Positions 1-8,181 are shown, counted from the stretch's first letter. The stretch: DNA of 32,843 nucleotides from Oscillospiraceae bacterium (GCA_017537045.1 JAFYLN010000088.1:1-32843); one strand, 5' to 3'. The notes: generated from the sequence alone by a model not told the origin. Program-made: numbers and translations.

Positions 1-112
1 GGCCCCCTTGTGTAAAGGGGGCTGGCAAAAATCTTTGATTTTTGACTGAGGGATTGACAACCCCTCCGAGCAGGCTTCTGCCTGCCCACCTCCCCTTACA
101 CAGGGGAGGCTT
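1..112. repeat. MITE-like intergenic element with terminal inverted repeats
   Basis: The left end (GCCCCCTTGTGTAAAGGGGG) and the right end (about 91-112) are imperfect inverted copies of each other, both built around a TGTGTAA/TTACACA core flanked by C and G runs. Inside are two short hairpins, AAAATC/GATTTT at about 29-46 and GCAGGC/GCCTGC at about 72-87. No coding frame fits. Elements with CCCCTTGTGTAA-type ends are common between genes of gut Clostridia, from memory. The left edge may lie before the window. Confidence 0.6.
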
Positions 113-157
113 TGGCGCGCTGCAGCCTGAGGAACATTCTTTGACAAAACCGGTCAT

Positions 158-186
158 AACACCGCCCCTTCCGGGTGTGGTTTTTT
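158..186 (+). terminator. Probable intrinsic terminator of a gene left of the window
   Basis: A GC-rich stem (ACCGCCC pairing with GGGTGTGGT, with one bulge and one G-T pair) is followed directly by six T residues at 181-186. It would end transcription entering from the left. The next 60 bases are AT-rich and lead into the promoter of the small protein at 318. Confidence 0.55.
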
Positions 187-246
187 ATCATATATAATAA
201 TGTATATACTCCCCAAAAATATTTTTTAAAAACTTCTGCAAAAAGT

Positions 247-286
247 GAAACTGAAATGGAAACTGAAATATCCGGCCGCTATACTA
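247..286 (+). promoter_or_regulatory. Promoter with 12-bp tandem operator repeats, copy 1
   Basis: Two adjacent 12-bp units of the form (T/G)GAAACTGAAAT fill 247-270, in place of a recognisable -35 box. They are followed after 10 bp by the -10 box TATACT (281-286). The same arrangement with the same spacing occurs at 773-812 and 8111-8148. Repeats that replace the -35 box a short way upstream of the -10 box are typical of sites bound by activators of the SARP family, and a SARP-type regulator is encoded at 9061-10257. The link to that regulator is inference. Confidence 0.6.
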
Positions 287-317
287 AAGCCAGCATAAAA
301 GAAAGAAGGTGGTGCGG

Positions 318-746
318 ATGATCCAGCCGTTCTGGGTAAGTGAAAACCGGAAAATCATGATCTGTATTGATGACTACGACAACGGTATTCCTATGGGCAG
401 GTTTTACAGTGCCAGTCAGGGAATGGTCAGCTTCCGAAGCATGTCACAGTTTCTGCTGAAAATGGAAACGGTGCTGGAAGAACTGCAGGAACCCCAGTCC
501 TACACCGCAAAGCGAACCTTCTCGACCATGCTTCCTTCGGACGATGACATACCCCATCCCGCTCAGTTCCGCAAGGGCGCAAAAGCAACCTTTGAACTGC
601 AGGTGCTGTTCCGCCAGCATTCCAGCTGGCAGGGCGTCGTGATCTGGAAGGACCGGCATTCGGAGCAGAGCTTCCGAAGTGTTCTGGAGCTGATCTTCCT
701 GCTGGACAGTGCTCTACGGGATATGGAAGGAAGTGCGGCATCCTAA
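318..746 (+). CDS. Conserved hypothetical protein of the surface locus
   Basis: A 142-residue protein with no signal peptide, membrane segment or known catalytic motif, so probably cytoplasmic. The ATG at 318 is preferred to the GTGs at 309 and 312 because the AAGG ribosome site at 305-309 then has normal spacing. The middle is basic and polar. The C-terminal part (WQGVVIW, then a segment ending LIFLLDSALRDME) reads as a beta strand followed by an amphipathic helix. I recall similar short proteins from Clostridia but no assigned function. It is first in the surface/c-di-GMP locus and shares its promoter type with the adhesin and the sortase, so a role in the same programme is a reasonable inference. 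Reading frame and start are well supported; function is unknown. Confidence 0.8.
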   Translation: MIQPFWVSENRKIMICIDDYDNGIPMGRFYSASQGMVSFRSMSQFLLKMETVLEELQEPQSYTAKRTFSTMLPSDDDIPHPAQFRKGAKATFELQVLFRQHSSWQGVVIWKDRHSEQSFRSVLELIFLLDSALRDMEGSAAS

Positions 747-772
747 AAAATTTCTAAAATTTTTCAAAAAAG

Positions 773-812
773 TGAAAATGTAACGCAAACTGAAATAAAT
801 GCATTGTAAACT
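773..812 (+). promoter_or_regulatory. Promoter with tandem operator repeats, copy 2 (adhesin)
   Basis: Hexamer-spaced units TGAAAA, TGTAAC, GCAAAC and TGAAAT run from 773 to 796. The -10 box TAAACT (807-812) starts 16 bp after the last TGAAAT begins, exactly as in the copies at 247-286 and 8111-8148. Transcription from here would begin just before the c-di-GMP riboswitch and read into the adhesin. Confidence 0.6.
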
Positions 813-830
813 GTAACCGTAAACAAAAGA

Positions 831-921
831 AATACCTGCTAACGGCAAACCGCCCGAAAGGACGGGACGCAAAGCTAAGGGGTCTAAGGGGAAAACCTAT
901 GACAGCCCGGCCGCCAGTATT
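831..921 (+). ncRNA. Cyclic-di-GMP-I (GEMM-I) riboswitch
   Basis: The aptamer shows the GEMM-I hallmarks: GGCAAACC at 844-851, a GAAA tetraloop on a CC/GG stem (CGCCCGAAAGGACGGG), the conserved GGGACGCAAAGC, a second stem with CUAAG and UAUGA arms resembling a tetraloop receptor, and closing CCGGCCGCC. The closing helix pairs AATAC-TG (831-838) with CAGTATT (915-921). It lies in the leader of the surface protein starting at 957. GEMM-I RNAs bind cyclic di-GMP. The next protein gene downstream carries both c-di-GMP synthesis and breakdown domains, which fits. Confidence 0.93.
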
Positions 922-955
922 TCAACCTCTAACTGATATTAAAGGAGATTGAAAT
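919..955 (+). promoter_or_regulatory. Predicted Shine-Dalgarno sequestering hairpin (expression platform)
   Basis: ATTTCAA (919-925) can pair with TTGAAAT (949-955), and CTCT (927-930) with the GG-A-G of the ribosome site AAAGGAG (941-947), with one A-C mismatch. The 5' arm reuses bases 919-921, which also belong to the closing helix of the riboswitch. The two structures therefore compete. If ligand stabilises the aptamer, the ribosome site is freed, so this reads as a translational ON switch. The pairing is visible in the sequence; the direction of control is inferred. Confidence 0.5.
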
Positions 956-956
956 T

Positions 957-3900
957 ATGGCTAAGAAGAATTACAAGAAGTTCCTGCCCAAGGCTGGCAG
1001 CACCCTCGCAGTGGCAGTGGCAATGAGCGTGGCCATGTCTACTCAGGTCAGCGCGGCTGAGCTGGATGAGCACGAGTACAACCTCGACAACAACAATAAT
1101 CAGGACGAACTCAACACCAAGCTGACTCTGGAACTGAACGGAACCGAGCCTGCCGATTACAATGAGTCCATCGAGCAGGAAAACAGAGAGACTGACGATA
1201 AGAACAAGGAAACCATTGAAAAGAACGAGGAGGCACAGCAGAAGAACGAAGCCGCTATTGAGGAGAACAAGGACGTTCCCGAAGGTAAGCTGCCCGAGAT
1301 TCCCGAAGCTCCTGAAGTGCCCGATGTTCCCGCAATGCCCGATGATCCCGAGGCTCCCACCACTCCCGATCTGCCGGAAGAGACCGCTCCTGAGGATCTT
1401 GAATTCACTGGCAGCAAGCCCGATCCGATCGAAGATCCCAATCTGGTAGATCCCGGCGATGCACCTCCTGTTCCCGACAAGCCCGAGCTGGACAACCCCG
1501 GCGATGCACCCGAATTCGACGGCGAGGAACCTCCTGTTCCTGAAAAGCCCGAGCTGGACATTCCCGAAGCACCCGAAACTCCTGAGAAGCCCAACACCGA
1601 GGGCATGGATCCTGCCGATCACAATCAGGCAGCCGGTGAGTACAACGGCGAAGTCGAGGACTACAACGATCAGGTCGAAGACTACAACGGTAAGGTCGAA
1701 GACTACAACAAGGAAGCCGGCGAGTACAACGGTGAAGTCGAGGATTACAATGAGCTGGTCGAAGATTACAACGGCAAGGTAGACGGCTACAACGACAAGG
1801 CTGGCGAGTACAACGATCTGGTCGGCGACTACAACGAGAAGGCCGGGGAGTATAACGATCTGGTCGAAGACTATAACGGCAAGGCCGAGGATTACAACGA
1901 TCTGGTTGAAGACTATAACGGCAAGGCCGAGGATTACAACGATCTGGTCGACGACTACAACGAGAAAGCTGGCGAGTACAACGACAAGGTCGACGAGTAC
2001 AACAAGGAAGTCGAAGACTACAACAAGGAAGCTGCCGATTACAACGATGCAGTCGAAGACTACAACGAGAAGGTTGAGGACTACAACGAGGCTACCGGCG
2101 AGTACAGCGACAAGGTTGACGACTACAACGAGGCTGTAAGAGATTACAACGAGAAGGTCGATGACTACAACGAAGCAGTCGACGAGTACAACGAGAAGGT
2201 CGACGACTACAACGAAGCTGCTGAAAAGTACGACGAAGAGCGCTACGGCGATGAGCTGGATGCCTACGAAAAGGCCGAGGAGGCACACAACCAGCAGGTT
2301 AAGGAAAACCAGATCTTCGGCGAAGTCACCGAGTACAACGAGAAGATTGAAGGCGACAATGTAACCATCAACAGCATGAACGAGGCACTGGAAAACGACA
2401 TCGACGCCGGTGTTGTGGAAAACCTTGAGAATGTGGGCGACATCAATGAGAATGTTGAGATCGGCGATGAAATCCTGTCCGTTCTGGATGACTATGATGA
2501 GCTGGTCAAGATGCACGCGGCTCTGATGGACGAGGCCGCCGCACTGGAAGCACATGCAGGCAAAAACGAAGGTCTGGGCAGCGAAGCTTATGCAGAATAT
2601 CTGGCAGCTGTGGAAGCCTACAACAGCCATGTGGCAGAATTCAACGCAGCCGCTGAAAGCTACAACGCAGCAGTTGAGGATTACAACGATGCTGTTGATT
2701 TCTACAACGCAAACAAGCCTGAAACCCCCGCCGGCTCCACCACCGGTGAGTTCGAGAACACTGGAACTGCTGACTGGGGCAATTTTGAGGACAAGGAAAT
2801 GTCCTTCAACCATCTGGACGTCAGATATGAGGCTGCCGCTGTTAAGGACAAGATCGTTGATGACAATGGCAATGTGAGCTACAGCGATTCCATCAGCGAG
2901 TATGATGTTGTCGGTGTCTACTACGATCAGGCAACCGCAGAAGCAGATGACACCAACTATGGCGTTACTTATACCAACACCTCCGGTCAGGAAGTTGACT
3001 ACGACATGAAGAAGGATAACGAGCATGCCGAGTTCTGCACCACAAATACAACGAAGGATTGGTGGGGCAATGAGAGCATCGACCGTACCGATGCCTCCGC
3101 CAACAAGAACACCAAGGTTAACTTCTATGCAACTCTGGATGACGGCAGCGGCGAGCTGAAGGGCATCAACGTGAAGCTGGATGCCAACTCCGTCTATGCT
3201 GAGAACTCCTACTATGCCTATGACAGAGCTGACCATCTGCACGAGTTCAGAGACAGTGAGGGCAACCCCCTGACCATCGTCACCATCGACGGCCAGCGTT
3301 ACTACGATATTTCCGGTCAGTCCGTGTACCTGATTTCTGCACTGGTCTGCGACGGATATGCACATCATCTGGGCGGTCTGGACCTGATCCTGAACGTACA
3401 GACCATGATCGAGATTCACCAGTCCACCAATGCGCAGAGAATCGCTTACATGAACTACGAGCTGGGCATGACTGCAAATACCTACGATCCCGGCAACCCC
3501 GGCGAATTCACCGAGCAGATGCCCGAGCTGGAGACCACCGCCCGCCTGGAGAAGCTGGAGCATCTGGACAAGCTGGAAGAGAAGGTCGTTATCGACTTCG
3601 GCGAGCCTCTGGATACCCTCGAGACCGTCGAGGAACTCAAGCCCCTCGACAAGGTCGAGACCCTTGATAAGGTCGAGACCCTCGACACTGTCGATCCCAT
3701 TGATGAGATCAAGACCCTTGACACTGTGGATCCCATCGACACCATCGATCCCATCGAGGACATTGACCTGCTGGAGCTGCTGAAGACCCTCGAGGAAATG
3801 GATCTGGTCGATATCCCCGATCCCGAGCCCCAGCCTGAAACGCAGCCTCAGCCCATGACGCTGAATGACGATTTCGAGGTCGACTTCGAGATTGAGATTC

Positions 3901-4028
3901 CCGACGAGGAAGTGCCTCTGGCAGCAGCCCCCAAGACCGGCGATATCTCCGGCCTGTGGAGCATCCTCAGCGGCTTCTCTGCAGCAGGCATGTTCCTGCT
4001 GGGCAGAAAGCGCAAGGACGAGGAATAA
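957..4028 (+). CDS. Large acidic Tyr-Asn-repeat surface protein with PKTGD sorting signal
   Basis: A 1023-residue wall-anchored protein, probably an adhesin or stalk. Residues 1-34 form a secretion signal ending VSA-AE. Next come an Asn/Glu-rich segment, a Pro/Glu/Asp-rich spacer (about 105-220), 28 heptads of YN-x-x-V/A-x-x (229-424), further YNxAVxxY helices (to about 580), and a Tyr-rich globular part (about 600-840) that I do not recognise. An LDxVxT/P-type repeat stalk (about 860-960) precedes the C-terminal sorting signal PKTGD (992-996), hydrophobic helix and RKRK tail. The ribosome site AAAGGAG lies 9 bp before the ATG. A c-di-GMP-I riboswitch occupies the leader, and a class B sortase in the same locus is the likely anchoring enzyme. 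Codons are strongly skewed to AAG, GAC, CTG and ACC, which suggests high expression. The ligand is unknown. Confidence 0.9.
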   Translation: MAKKNYKKFLPKAGSTLAVAVAMSVAMSTQVSAAELDEHEYNLDNNNNQDELNTKLTLELNGTEPADYNESIEQENRETDDKNKETIEKNEEAQQKNEAAIEENKDVPEGKLPEIPEAPEVPDVPAMPDDPEAPTTPDLPEETAPEDLEFTGSKPDPIEDPNLVDPGDAPPVPDKPELDNPGDAPEFDGEEPPVPEKPELDIPEAPETPEKPNTEGMDPADHNQAAGEYNGEVEDYNDQVEDYNGKVEDYNKEAGEYNGEVEDYNELVEDYNGKVDGYNDKAGEYNDLVGDYNEKAGEYNDLVEDYNGKAEDYNDLVEDYNGKAEDYNDLVDDYNEKAGEYNDKVDEYNKEVEDYNKEAADYNDAVEDYNEKVEDYNEATGEYSDKVDDYNEAVRDYNEKVDDYNEAVDEYNEKVDDYNEAAEKYDEERYGDELDAYEKAEEAHNQQVKENQIFGEVTEYNEKIEGDNVTINSMNEALENDIDAGVVENLENVGDINENVEIGDEILSVLDDYDELVKMHAALMDEAAALEAHAGKNEGLGSEAYAEYLAAVEAYNSHVAEFNAAAESYNAAVEDYNDAVDFYNANKPETPAGSTTGEFENTGTADWGNFEDKEMSFNHLDVRYEAAAVKDKIVDDNGNVSYSDSISEYDVVGVYYDQATAEADDTNYGVTYTNTSGQEVDYDMKKDNEHAEFCTTNTTKDWWGNESIDRTDASANKNTKVNFYATLDDGSGELKGINVKLDANSVYAENSYYAYDRADHLHEFRDSEGNPLTIVTIDGQRYYDISGQSVYLISALVCDGYAHHLGGLDLILNVQTMIEIHQSTNAQRIAYMNYELGMTANTYDPGNPGEFTEQMPELETTARLEKLEHLDKLEEKVVIDFGEPLDTLETVEELKPLDKVETLDKVETLDTVDPIDEIKTLDTVDPIDTIDPIEDIDLLELLKTLEEMDLVDIPDPEPQPETQPQPMTLNDDFEVDFEIEIPDEEVPLAAAPKTGDISGLWSILSGFSAAGMFLLGRKRKDEE
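1641..2228 (+). repeat. 28 in-frame 21-bp repeats coding Tyr-Asn heptads
   Basis: Twenty-eight consecutive 7-residue units (YNGEVED, YNDLVED, YNEKVDD and similar) run without a single insertion or deletion. One unit has Ser for Asn. Tyr and Val/Ala four residues apart would form the hydrophobic face of a coiled coil or rod. Units 11-12 and 13-14 (1861-1902 and 1903-1944) are a 42-bp tandem duplication differing by one base, a sign of recent expansion. Repeat number may vary between strains. Confidence 0.9.
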
Positions 4029-4063
4029 GCTGAAAAGAAGGACAACCGAATCAATCAAACAAA

Positions 4064-4094
4064 CCGGAGCCCGGTAACGGGCTCCGGCCTTTTG
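4064..4094 (+). terminator. Intrinsic terminator of the adhesin gene
   Basis: A perfect 10-bp stem (CCGGAGCCCG, loop GTAA, CGGGCTCCGG) is followed by CCTTTT. It lies 35 bp after the adhesin stop codon. Confidence 0.85.
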
Positions 4095-4109
4095 CTTGCG
4101 GGGAAGTTC

Positions 4110-4289
4110 AAATTTCAGTTTATCGTACTGGCTATCAATTCTATCGTAGGGGCGGCGACCCGCCGCCCGTGCGGTACAATGTTACGAATTCGCCGAAAAC
4201 CAATGCGGATGCGAAACATTCTGCTGCACGGGCGACCAATGGTCGCCCCTACGTTGTCCACGGCACACAGCACGATAAACATCAATTTA
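4110..4289. repeat. Dispersed MITE-like element, copy A
   Basis: The outer ends AAATTTCAGTTTATCG (4110-4125) and CGATAAACATCAATTTA (4273-4289) are imperfect inverted repeats. An inner pair starting GTAGGGGCGGC (4146) and ending GCCCCTAC (4252) is nested inside. Copy B at 21819-22056 has the same outer ends, and copy C at 26361-26466 has only the inner pair. No transposase gene is present, so it would depend on one elsewhere. It fills most of the gap between the adhesin terminator and the promoter of the next gene. Confidence 0.75.
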
Positions 4290-4307
4290 CATATCAGCAG
4301 AAAAATC

Positions 4308-4336
4308 TCGACAAGTTTCTCAAAGCTATGTATAAT
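4308..4336 (+). promoter_or_regulatory. Promoter of the HD-GYP/GGDEF gene
   Basis: A TCGACA -35 box (4308-4313) and a perfect TATAAT -10 box (4331-4336) are separated by 17 bp. They lie just beyond the right end of the dispersed repeat and 35 bp before the start codon. The tandem TGAAAT repeats of the three other promoters in this locus are absent, so this gene is probably controlled separately. Confidence 0.6.
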
Positions 4337-4370
4337 GGTTACAAAGAAACAAACCCTCAGGAGGCAGATT

Positions 4371-7300
4371 ATGGAAAGACATGATACGCTTTTGATCTCC
4401 AGCGGTTCTGTAGAAAACCGTGTCCACCTGCGTGATGTGCTGGGCGAAGGCTTCAATGTGCTGGAGGCAGTCAATGTGAAACAGATGCTGCTTCTGCTGC
4501 GGCAGAACAGCAACTGTATTGCTGCATTGCTGCTGGATATCACCCATATGAGCGATGCTGACAAAGCACAGCTTCGGGTGCCGGAAAACACCGCACTGCT
4601 GAATGCTGTACCGATCATCGTTTTTACAGAGGATGATGATGTGGAGCGCCTGAACCGCGCTTTCAGCCTGGGCGCATCGGACGTGATTCCCATTGATTAC
4701 GAGCCCTATGCCATGCTGCACCGCATTGAAAATATCGTACAGCTGTATCTGCACAAGCAGAATCTGGAAGTCATGGTGGCAGAACAGGCCAGTGTGCTGC
4801 GCCATGCCAGCGATTCCATGGTGGAAGCCATGTCCTCTATCATCGAGTACCGCAGCGTTGAATCCGGCCAGCATATTCTGCGCATCCGCCATTTCACACA
4901 GATCCTGCTGGAGGAAGTGGTGCGCTGCTGCCCGGAGTACAATCTGACGGAGCATGTCATTTCCATCATTTGCAGCGCGGCTGCCCTGCATGACGTGGGC
5001 AAGATCGCAATTCCCGATTCCATTCTGCTCAAGCCCGGCCGGCTGACGGCCGAGGAAATGGAGGTCATGAAGACCCATACCACCACGGGCTGCGAAATTC
5101 TCAACACACTTGCCAACGTGGCGGAGCAGGAATACCTGCGCTATGCCCACAATATCTGCCATTACCATCACGAGCGCTGGGACGGCAAGGGGTATCCCGA
5201 GGGTCTCAGCGGAGATGCCATCCCCATTTGCGCGCAGGTCGTCGGCCTTGCGGATGTTTACGATGCGCTGACAACAAAGCGTGTTTATAAGGATGCCGTG
5301 TCCTTTGCACAGGCGGCCAACATGATCTTAAAAGGCGAATGCGGTACCTTTTCTCCGAAGCTGCTGGAATGCTTCAAGCATGTGACCCACCTGTTCGAGG
5401 AGCTGGCGCGGGATTATGCAGATGGATTGTCCCCCAAAACGGAAAGCTTCGATACTGCCCTTCCTGCGCCGGAAGCGGAGTGGAAAGAAAACTCCATGGA
5501 GCGCATCCGCGGCAAATATTTTGCACTGGTTCATTATGTCAATGGCTTTTTGATGGAACTGGATATGGATCGGGGACTGTTCCACGTGGTGTACAATCCC
5601 TACCCCGATCTGGCACAGTTTCAGGATATCAGCACCTTTGCAGATATGGAACGGTTGATTCTTGAGGATCTGGTTCATCCTGATGACCGGGAGCGGATGA
5701 AAATGCTGATCCATGAGGATATCGCCGAATTCCTCGATGAAGGCCTGCGCCGCCAGAACGACCAGTTCCGGTTTAAGAGCAGAACCAATCCGGAGGGAGA
5801 ACCCTTCGAGATCACATTCCTGCGCATCAATCCTGTGGATAACCAGCGGCATACGCTGGCGGTGCTTGCCCGCAAGCTGGCCAGCACCGGTGTTGCCATA
5901 GAGGCAACACCGATACCCCACCTGGCAGATGCCGGCTATTTCTGCCGCAATGACCATGATTTTACGCTGCTCGATATCAGTGGCGACGTGCATCATATGG
6001 CCGGCTATTCCGTTCAGGAGATCCGAAGCGAACTGGGCGGACGGATGATCGAACTGGTACATCCTGACGACCGGGAACAGGTGCGCAAGCAATTTCACGA
6101 TCAGCTCCGGCAGGGAACTGACGTAAAGGCGGAGCTGCGCCTGCGGTGTAAGGATGGCAGCATCCGCTGGGTGCTGTGCAAGAGCCGCCTGCTGATGAAT
6201 GATGTAGGGCAGGAATGCCTGTACAATTCCATTATGGATATTACCCGGTTCAAGCACGCCAATGAGGATCTGCTTCAGAAGCTGGAGCGCTATGAGATCA
6301 TTCTGGCACAGACGGAAAATGTGCTGTTCGAGTGGGATGCGTTGAATGACAGAATCGATTTTTCCGGCACATGGGAAAAGATCTTCGGTGTTTCACCGGT
6401 TCGCGAGCAATTGCACAGCCAGCTGGCAGTGGGCAGCCATCTGCACCCGGATGACCTGCCCCTGCTGTTTGATGCCATCGGCAATATTGAAAACGGCTCC
6501 AATTACGAGATGGTGGAAGCGCGCATTGCAACGGCCAAAGGCCGTTATCTCTGGTGCCGTATCCGCGCCACGGCTATCCGCGGCAGAAACGGTGTGCTGG
6601 AGAAGATCGCCGGTATCATCATCAACATCGACGCGGAAAAACAGGCGGAACAGATGCTGCAGGATCGTGCTGAGCGGGATTCTCTGACGAAGTGTTTGAA
6701 TAAAGATGCCGGCCGCCGGCAGGCGGAGGAATATTTTGCCCGCTTCTCCGACGGGGTTCACAGCGCCATGCTGATCATCGATCTGGATAATTTCAAGCAG
6801 GTCAACGACCAGTTCGGCCATCTGTTCGGTGATGCAGTGCTGACGCAGGTAGCGCGGGAAATCAAAAAACTCTTCCGCAGTCAGGATATCGTATCCCGCA
6901 TCGGCGGTGACGAATTTCTGGTGCTGATGCGCGGTGTTTCCGACCGCAAGCTGGTGGAAAGCCGCTGCCAGCGGCTGCTGAATGTCTTCCAGAATATTTT
7001 CCAGAATCAGAAGCGCAGGCTGCCCATGAGCTGCTCTGTGGGCATTGCGCTGTCGCCGGAGCACGGCAAAACCTACTTTGAACTGTTCAACAAGGCCGAT
7101 CAGGCGCTCTACTGGGCAAAAGCAAAAGGAAAAAACAGCTTTGTGTTCTACAATGAGGAAGATGAGAAGCAGTATTTCCGGAAGGGTGCGACCAGTGCGG
7201 TCAACAACCGCATCGATTCTGACGAAGAGCCGGGTCTGGCAGATGACAATCTGGTGCGCTATGCGTTCCAGCGGCTTTACAGCTCTACAGATGTAAAAAA

Positions 7301-8087
7301 ATCTGTCAATGATATTCTGGAGCTGGTTGGCCGGAAGATGAATGTCAGCCGTGTTTACGTTTTTGAAAACAGTGACGACAACCGTTTCTGCTCCAATACT
7401 TTTGAATGGTGCAATGACGGAATCCAGCCGGAGATCCAGAACCTGCAGGATATCAGCTACGAAGAGGATATTGCAGGCTATGTGGAGATGTTTGATGAGC
7501 AGGGAATCTTCTACTGCCCGGACATCAACGAGCTGCCGGAGAATATCTACGACATCGTGGCACCGCAGGGTATCAAATCCCTGCTGCACTGTGCCATCCG
7601 CGACAGCGGCGTGTTCCGCGGCTATATCGGCTTCGATGAATGCGTGGAATACCGCTACTGGACGAAAGAACAGATCCAGACCCTGACCTATTTCTCGGAA
7701 ATGCTGGCTATGTTCCTGCTGAAGCAGCGCAAACAGGAAAAGTCGGTGCGCTATGCTGCCGAGATGCAGTCGATCCTCGATAACCAGAATGCGTGGATCT
7801 ATATTATTGACCCCGATACCTGCCAGCTTAAATATGTCAATATCAAGACAAAGGAACTGGTACCGGAGGTTGAGACGGGTATGCGCTGCTATAAGGCATT
7901 GATGGGACTGAATGAACGCTGTCCCGGCTGTCCGGCGCTGGATATCCGCGGGCGTAAAAATGACCGGAAGATGATGCACAACAAACGCTTTGATATGGAT
8001 GTACTGGCCGATGCGACTCTGATCCGGTGGGGCGGCGAGGATGCCTGCCTGCTGACCTGCCGGGAAGTACCGAAAGAAAAAGAATAA
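4371..8087 (+). CDS. REC/HD-GYP/PAS/GGDEF/GAF cyclic-di-GMP turnover protein
   Basis: A 1238-residue cytoplasmic signalling protein. Domains in order: receiver-like (1-130, possible phosphoacceptor Asp in LLLDIT); HD-GYP phosphodiesterase (about 150-330) with HD of HDVGK at 207-208, the HHERWDGKGYP motif with GYP at 274-276, and DVYDALT; three PAS domains (about 382-490, 519-620, 639-755); GGDEF cyclase (about 769-920) with an intact GGDEF at 845-849 and an inhibitory RxxD (RSQD) five residues upstream; GAF (about 960-1123); and a C-terminal PAS-like segment with a CPGCP motif. Both opposing activities look intact, so it could make or degrade c-di-GMP according to its sensor inputs. The start follows an AGGAGG box; an upstream extension would run through the repeat and the promoter. 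Its neighbour carries a c-di-GMP riboswitch, suggesting local control. Confidence 0.93.
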   Translation: MERHDTLLISSGSVENRVHLRDVLGEGFNVLEAVNVKQMLLLLRQNSNCIAALLLDITHMSDADKAQLRVPENTALLNAVPIIVFTEDDDVERLNRAFSLGASDVIPIDYEPYAMLHRIENIVQLYLHKQNLEVMVAEQASVLRHASDSMVEAMSSIIEYRSVESGQHILRIRHFTQILLEEVVRCCPEYNLTEHVISIICSAAALHDVGKIAIPDSILLKPGRLTAEEMEVMKTHTTTGCEILNTLANVAEQEYLRYAHNICHYHHERWDGKGYPEGLSGDAIPICAQVVGLADVYDALTTKRVYKDAVSFAQAANMILKGECGTFSPKLLECFKHVTHLFEELARDYADGLSPKTESFDTALPAPEAEWKENSMERIRGKYFALVHYVNGFLMELDMDRGLFHVVYNPYPDLAQFQDISTFADMERLILEDLVHPDDRERMKMLIHEDIAEFLDEGLRRQNDQFRFKSRTNPEGEPFEITFLRINPVDNQRHTLAVLARKLASTGVAIEATPIPHLADAGYFCRNDHDFTLLDISGDVHHMAGYSVQEIRSELGGRMIELVHPDDREQVRKQFHDQLRQGTDVKAELRLRCKDGSIRWVLCKSRLLMNDVGQECLYNSIMDITRFKHANEDLLQKLERYEIILAQTENVLFEWDALNDRIDFSGTWEKIFGVSPVREQLHSQLAVGSHLHPDDLPLLFDAIGNIENGSNYEMVEARIATAKGRYLWCRIRATAIRGRNGVLEKIAGIIINIDAEKQAEQMLQDRAERDSLTKCLNKDAGRRQAEEYFARFSDGVHSAMLIIDLDNFKQVNDQFGHLFGDAVLTQVAREIKKLFRSQDIVSRIGGDEFLVLMRGVSDRKLVESRCQRLLNVFQNIFQNQKRRLPMSCSVGIALSPEHGKTYFELFNKADQALYWAKAKGKNSFVFYNEEDEKQYFRKGATSAVNNRIDSDEEPGLADDNLVRYAFQRLYSSTDVKKSVNDILELVGRKMNVSRVYVFENSDDNRFCSNTFEWCNDGIQPEIQNLQDISYEEDIAGYVEMFDEQGIFYCPDINELPENIYDIVAPQGIKSLLHCAIRDSGVFRGYIGFDECVEYRYWTKEQIQTLTYFSEMLAMFLLKQRKQEKSVRYAAEMQSILDNQNAWIYIIDPDTCQLKYVNIKTKELVPEVETGMRCYKALMGLNERCPGCPALDIRGRKNDRKMMHNKRFDMDVLADATLIRWGGEDACLLTCREVPKEKE

Positions 8088-8110
8088 TTACATTTTTCCG
8101 CCGGTTTCCC

Positions 8111-8148
8111 GAAATGTAACGGCAAATGAAATAAACCTGTGGTAAACT
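8111..8148 (+). promoter_or_regulatory. Promoter with tandem operator repeats, copy 3 (sortase)
   Basis: GAAA, TGTAAC, GGCAAA and TGAAAT run from 8111 to 8132. The -10 box TAAACT (8143-8148) starts 16 bp after the TGAAAT begins, identical in geometry to the promoters at 247-286 and 773-812. TGTAACG, CAAA, TGAAATAAA and GTAAACTG are shared almost base for base with the adhesin promoter. Confidence 0.6.
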
Positions 8149-8181
8149 GCAATCAGAAGAAACAAAAAGGCAGGAGAGCAT

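Noticed and set aside
247..286. Sigma-54 or SigD-type promoter for the repeated motif
   Set aside because: There is no GG-N10-GC of sigma-54 and no GCCGATAA-type -10 of SigD; the -10 boxes fit the main sigma factor with the repeats replacing the -35 box.
1641..2228. CRISPR-like regular 21-bp repetition
   Set aside because: The units are contiguous with no spacers, keep reading frame and encode Tyr-Asn heptads inside a protein; no cas genes are present.
939..4058. Very long minus-strand open frame (over 1000 codons) opposite the surface protein
   Set aside because: It is a shadow of the repeat and of biased codons on the plus strand. It has no ribosome site and low-complexity hydrophobic repeats, while the plus strand has a signal peptide, sorting signal, riboswitch and AAAGGAG box.
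4092..4370. N-terminal extension of the HD-GYP/GGDEF protein
   Set aside because: The added codons run through the dispersed repeat and the predicted promoter; AGGAGG before the ATG at 4371 marks the start.
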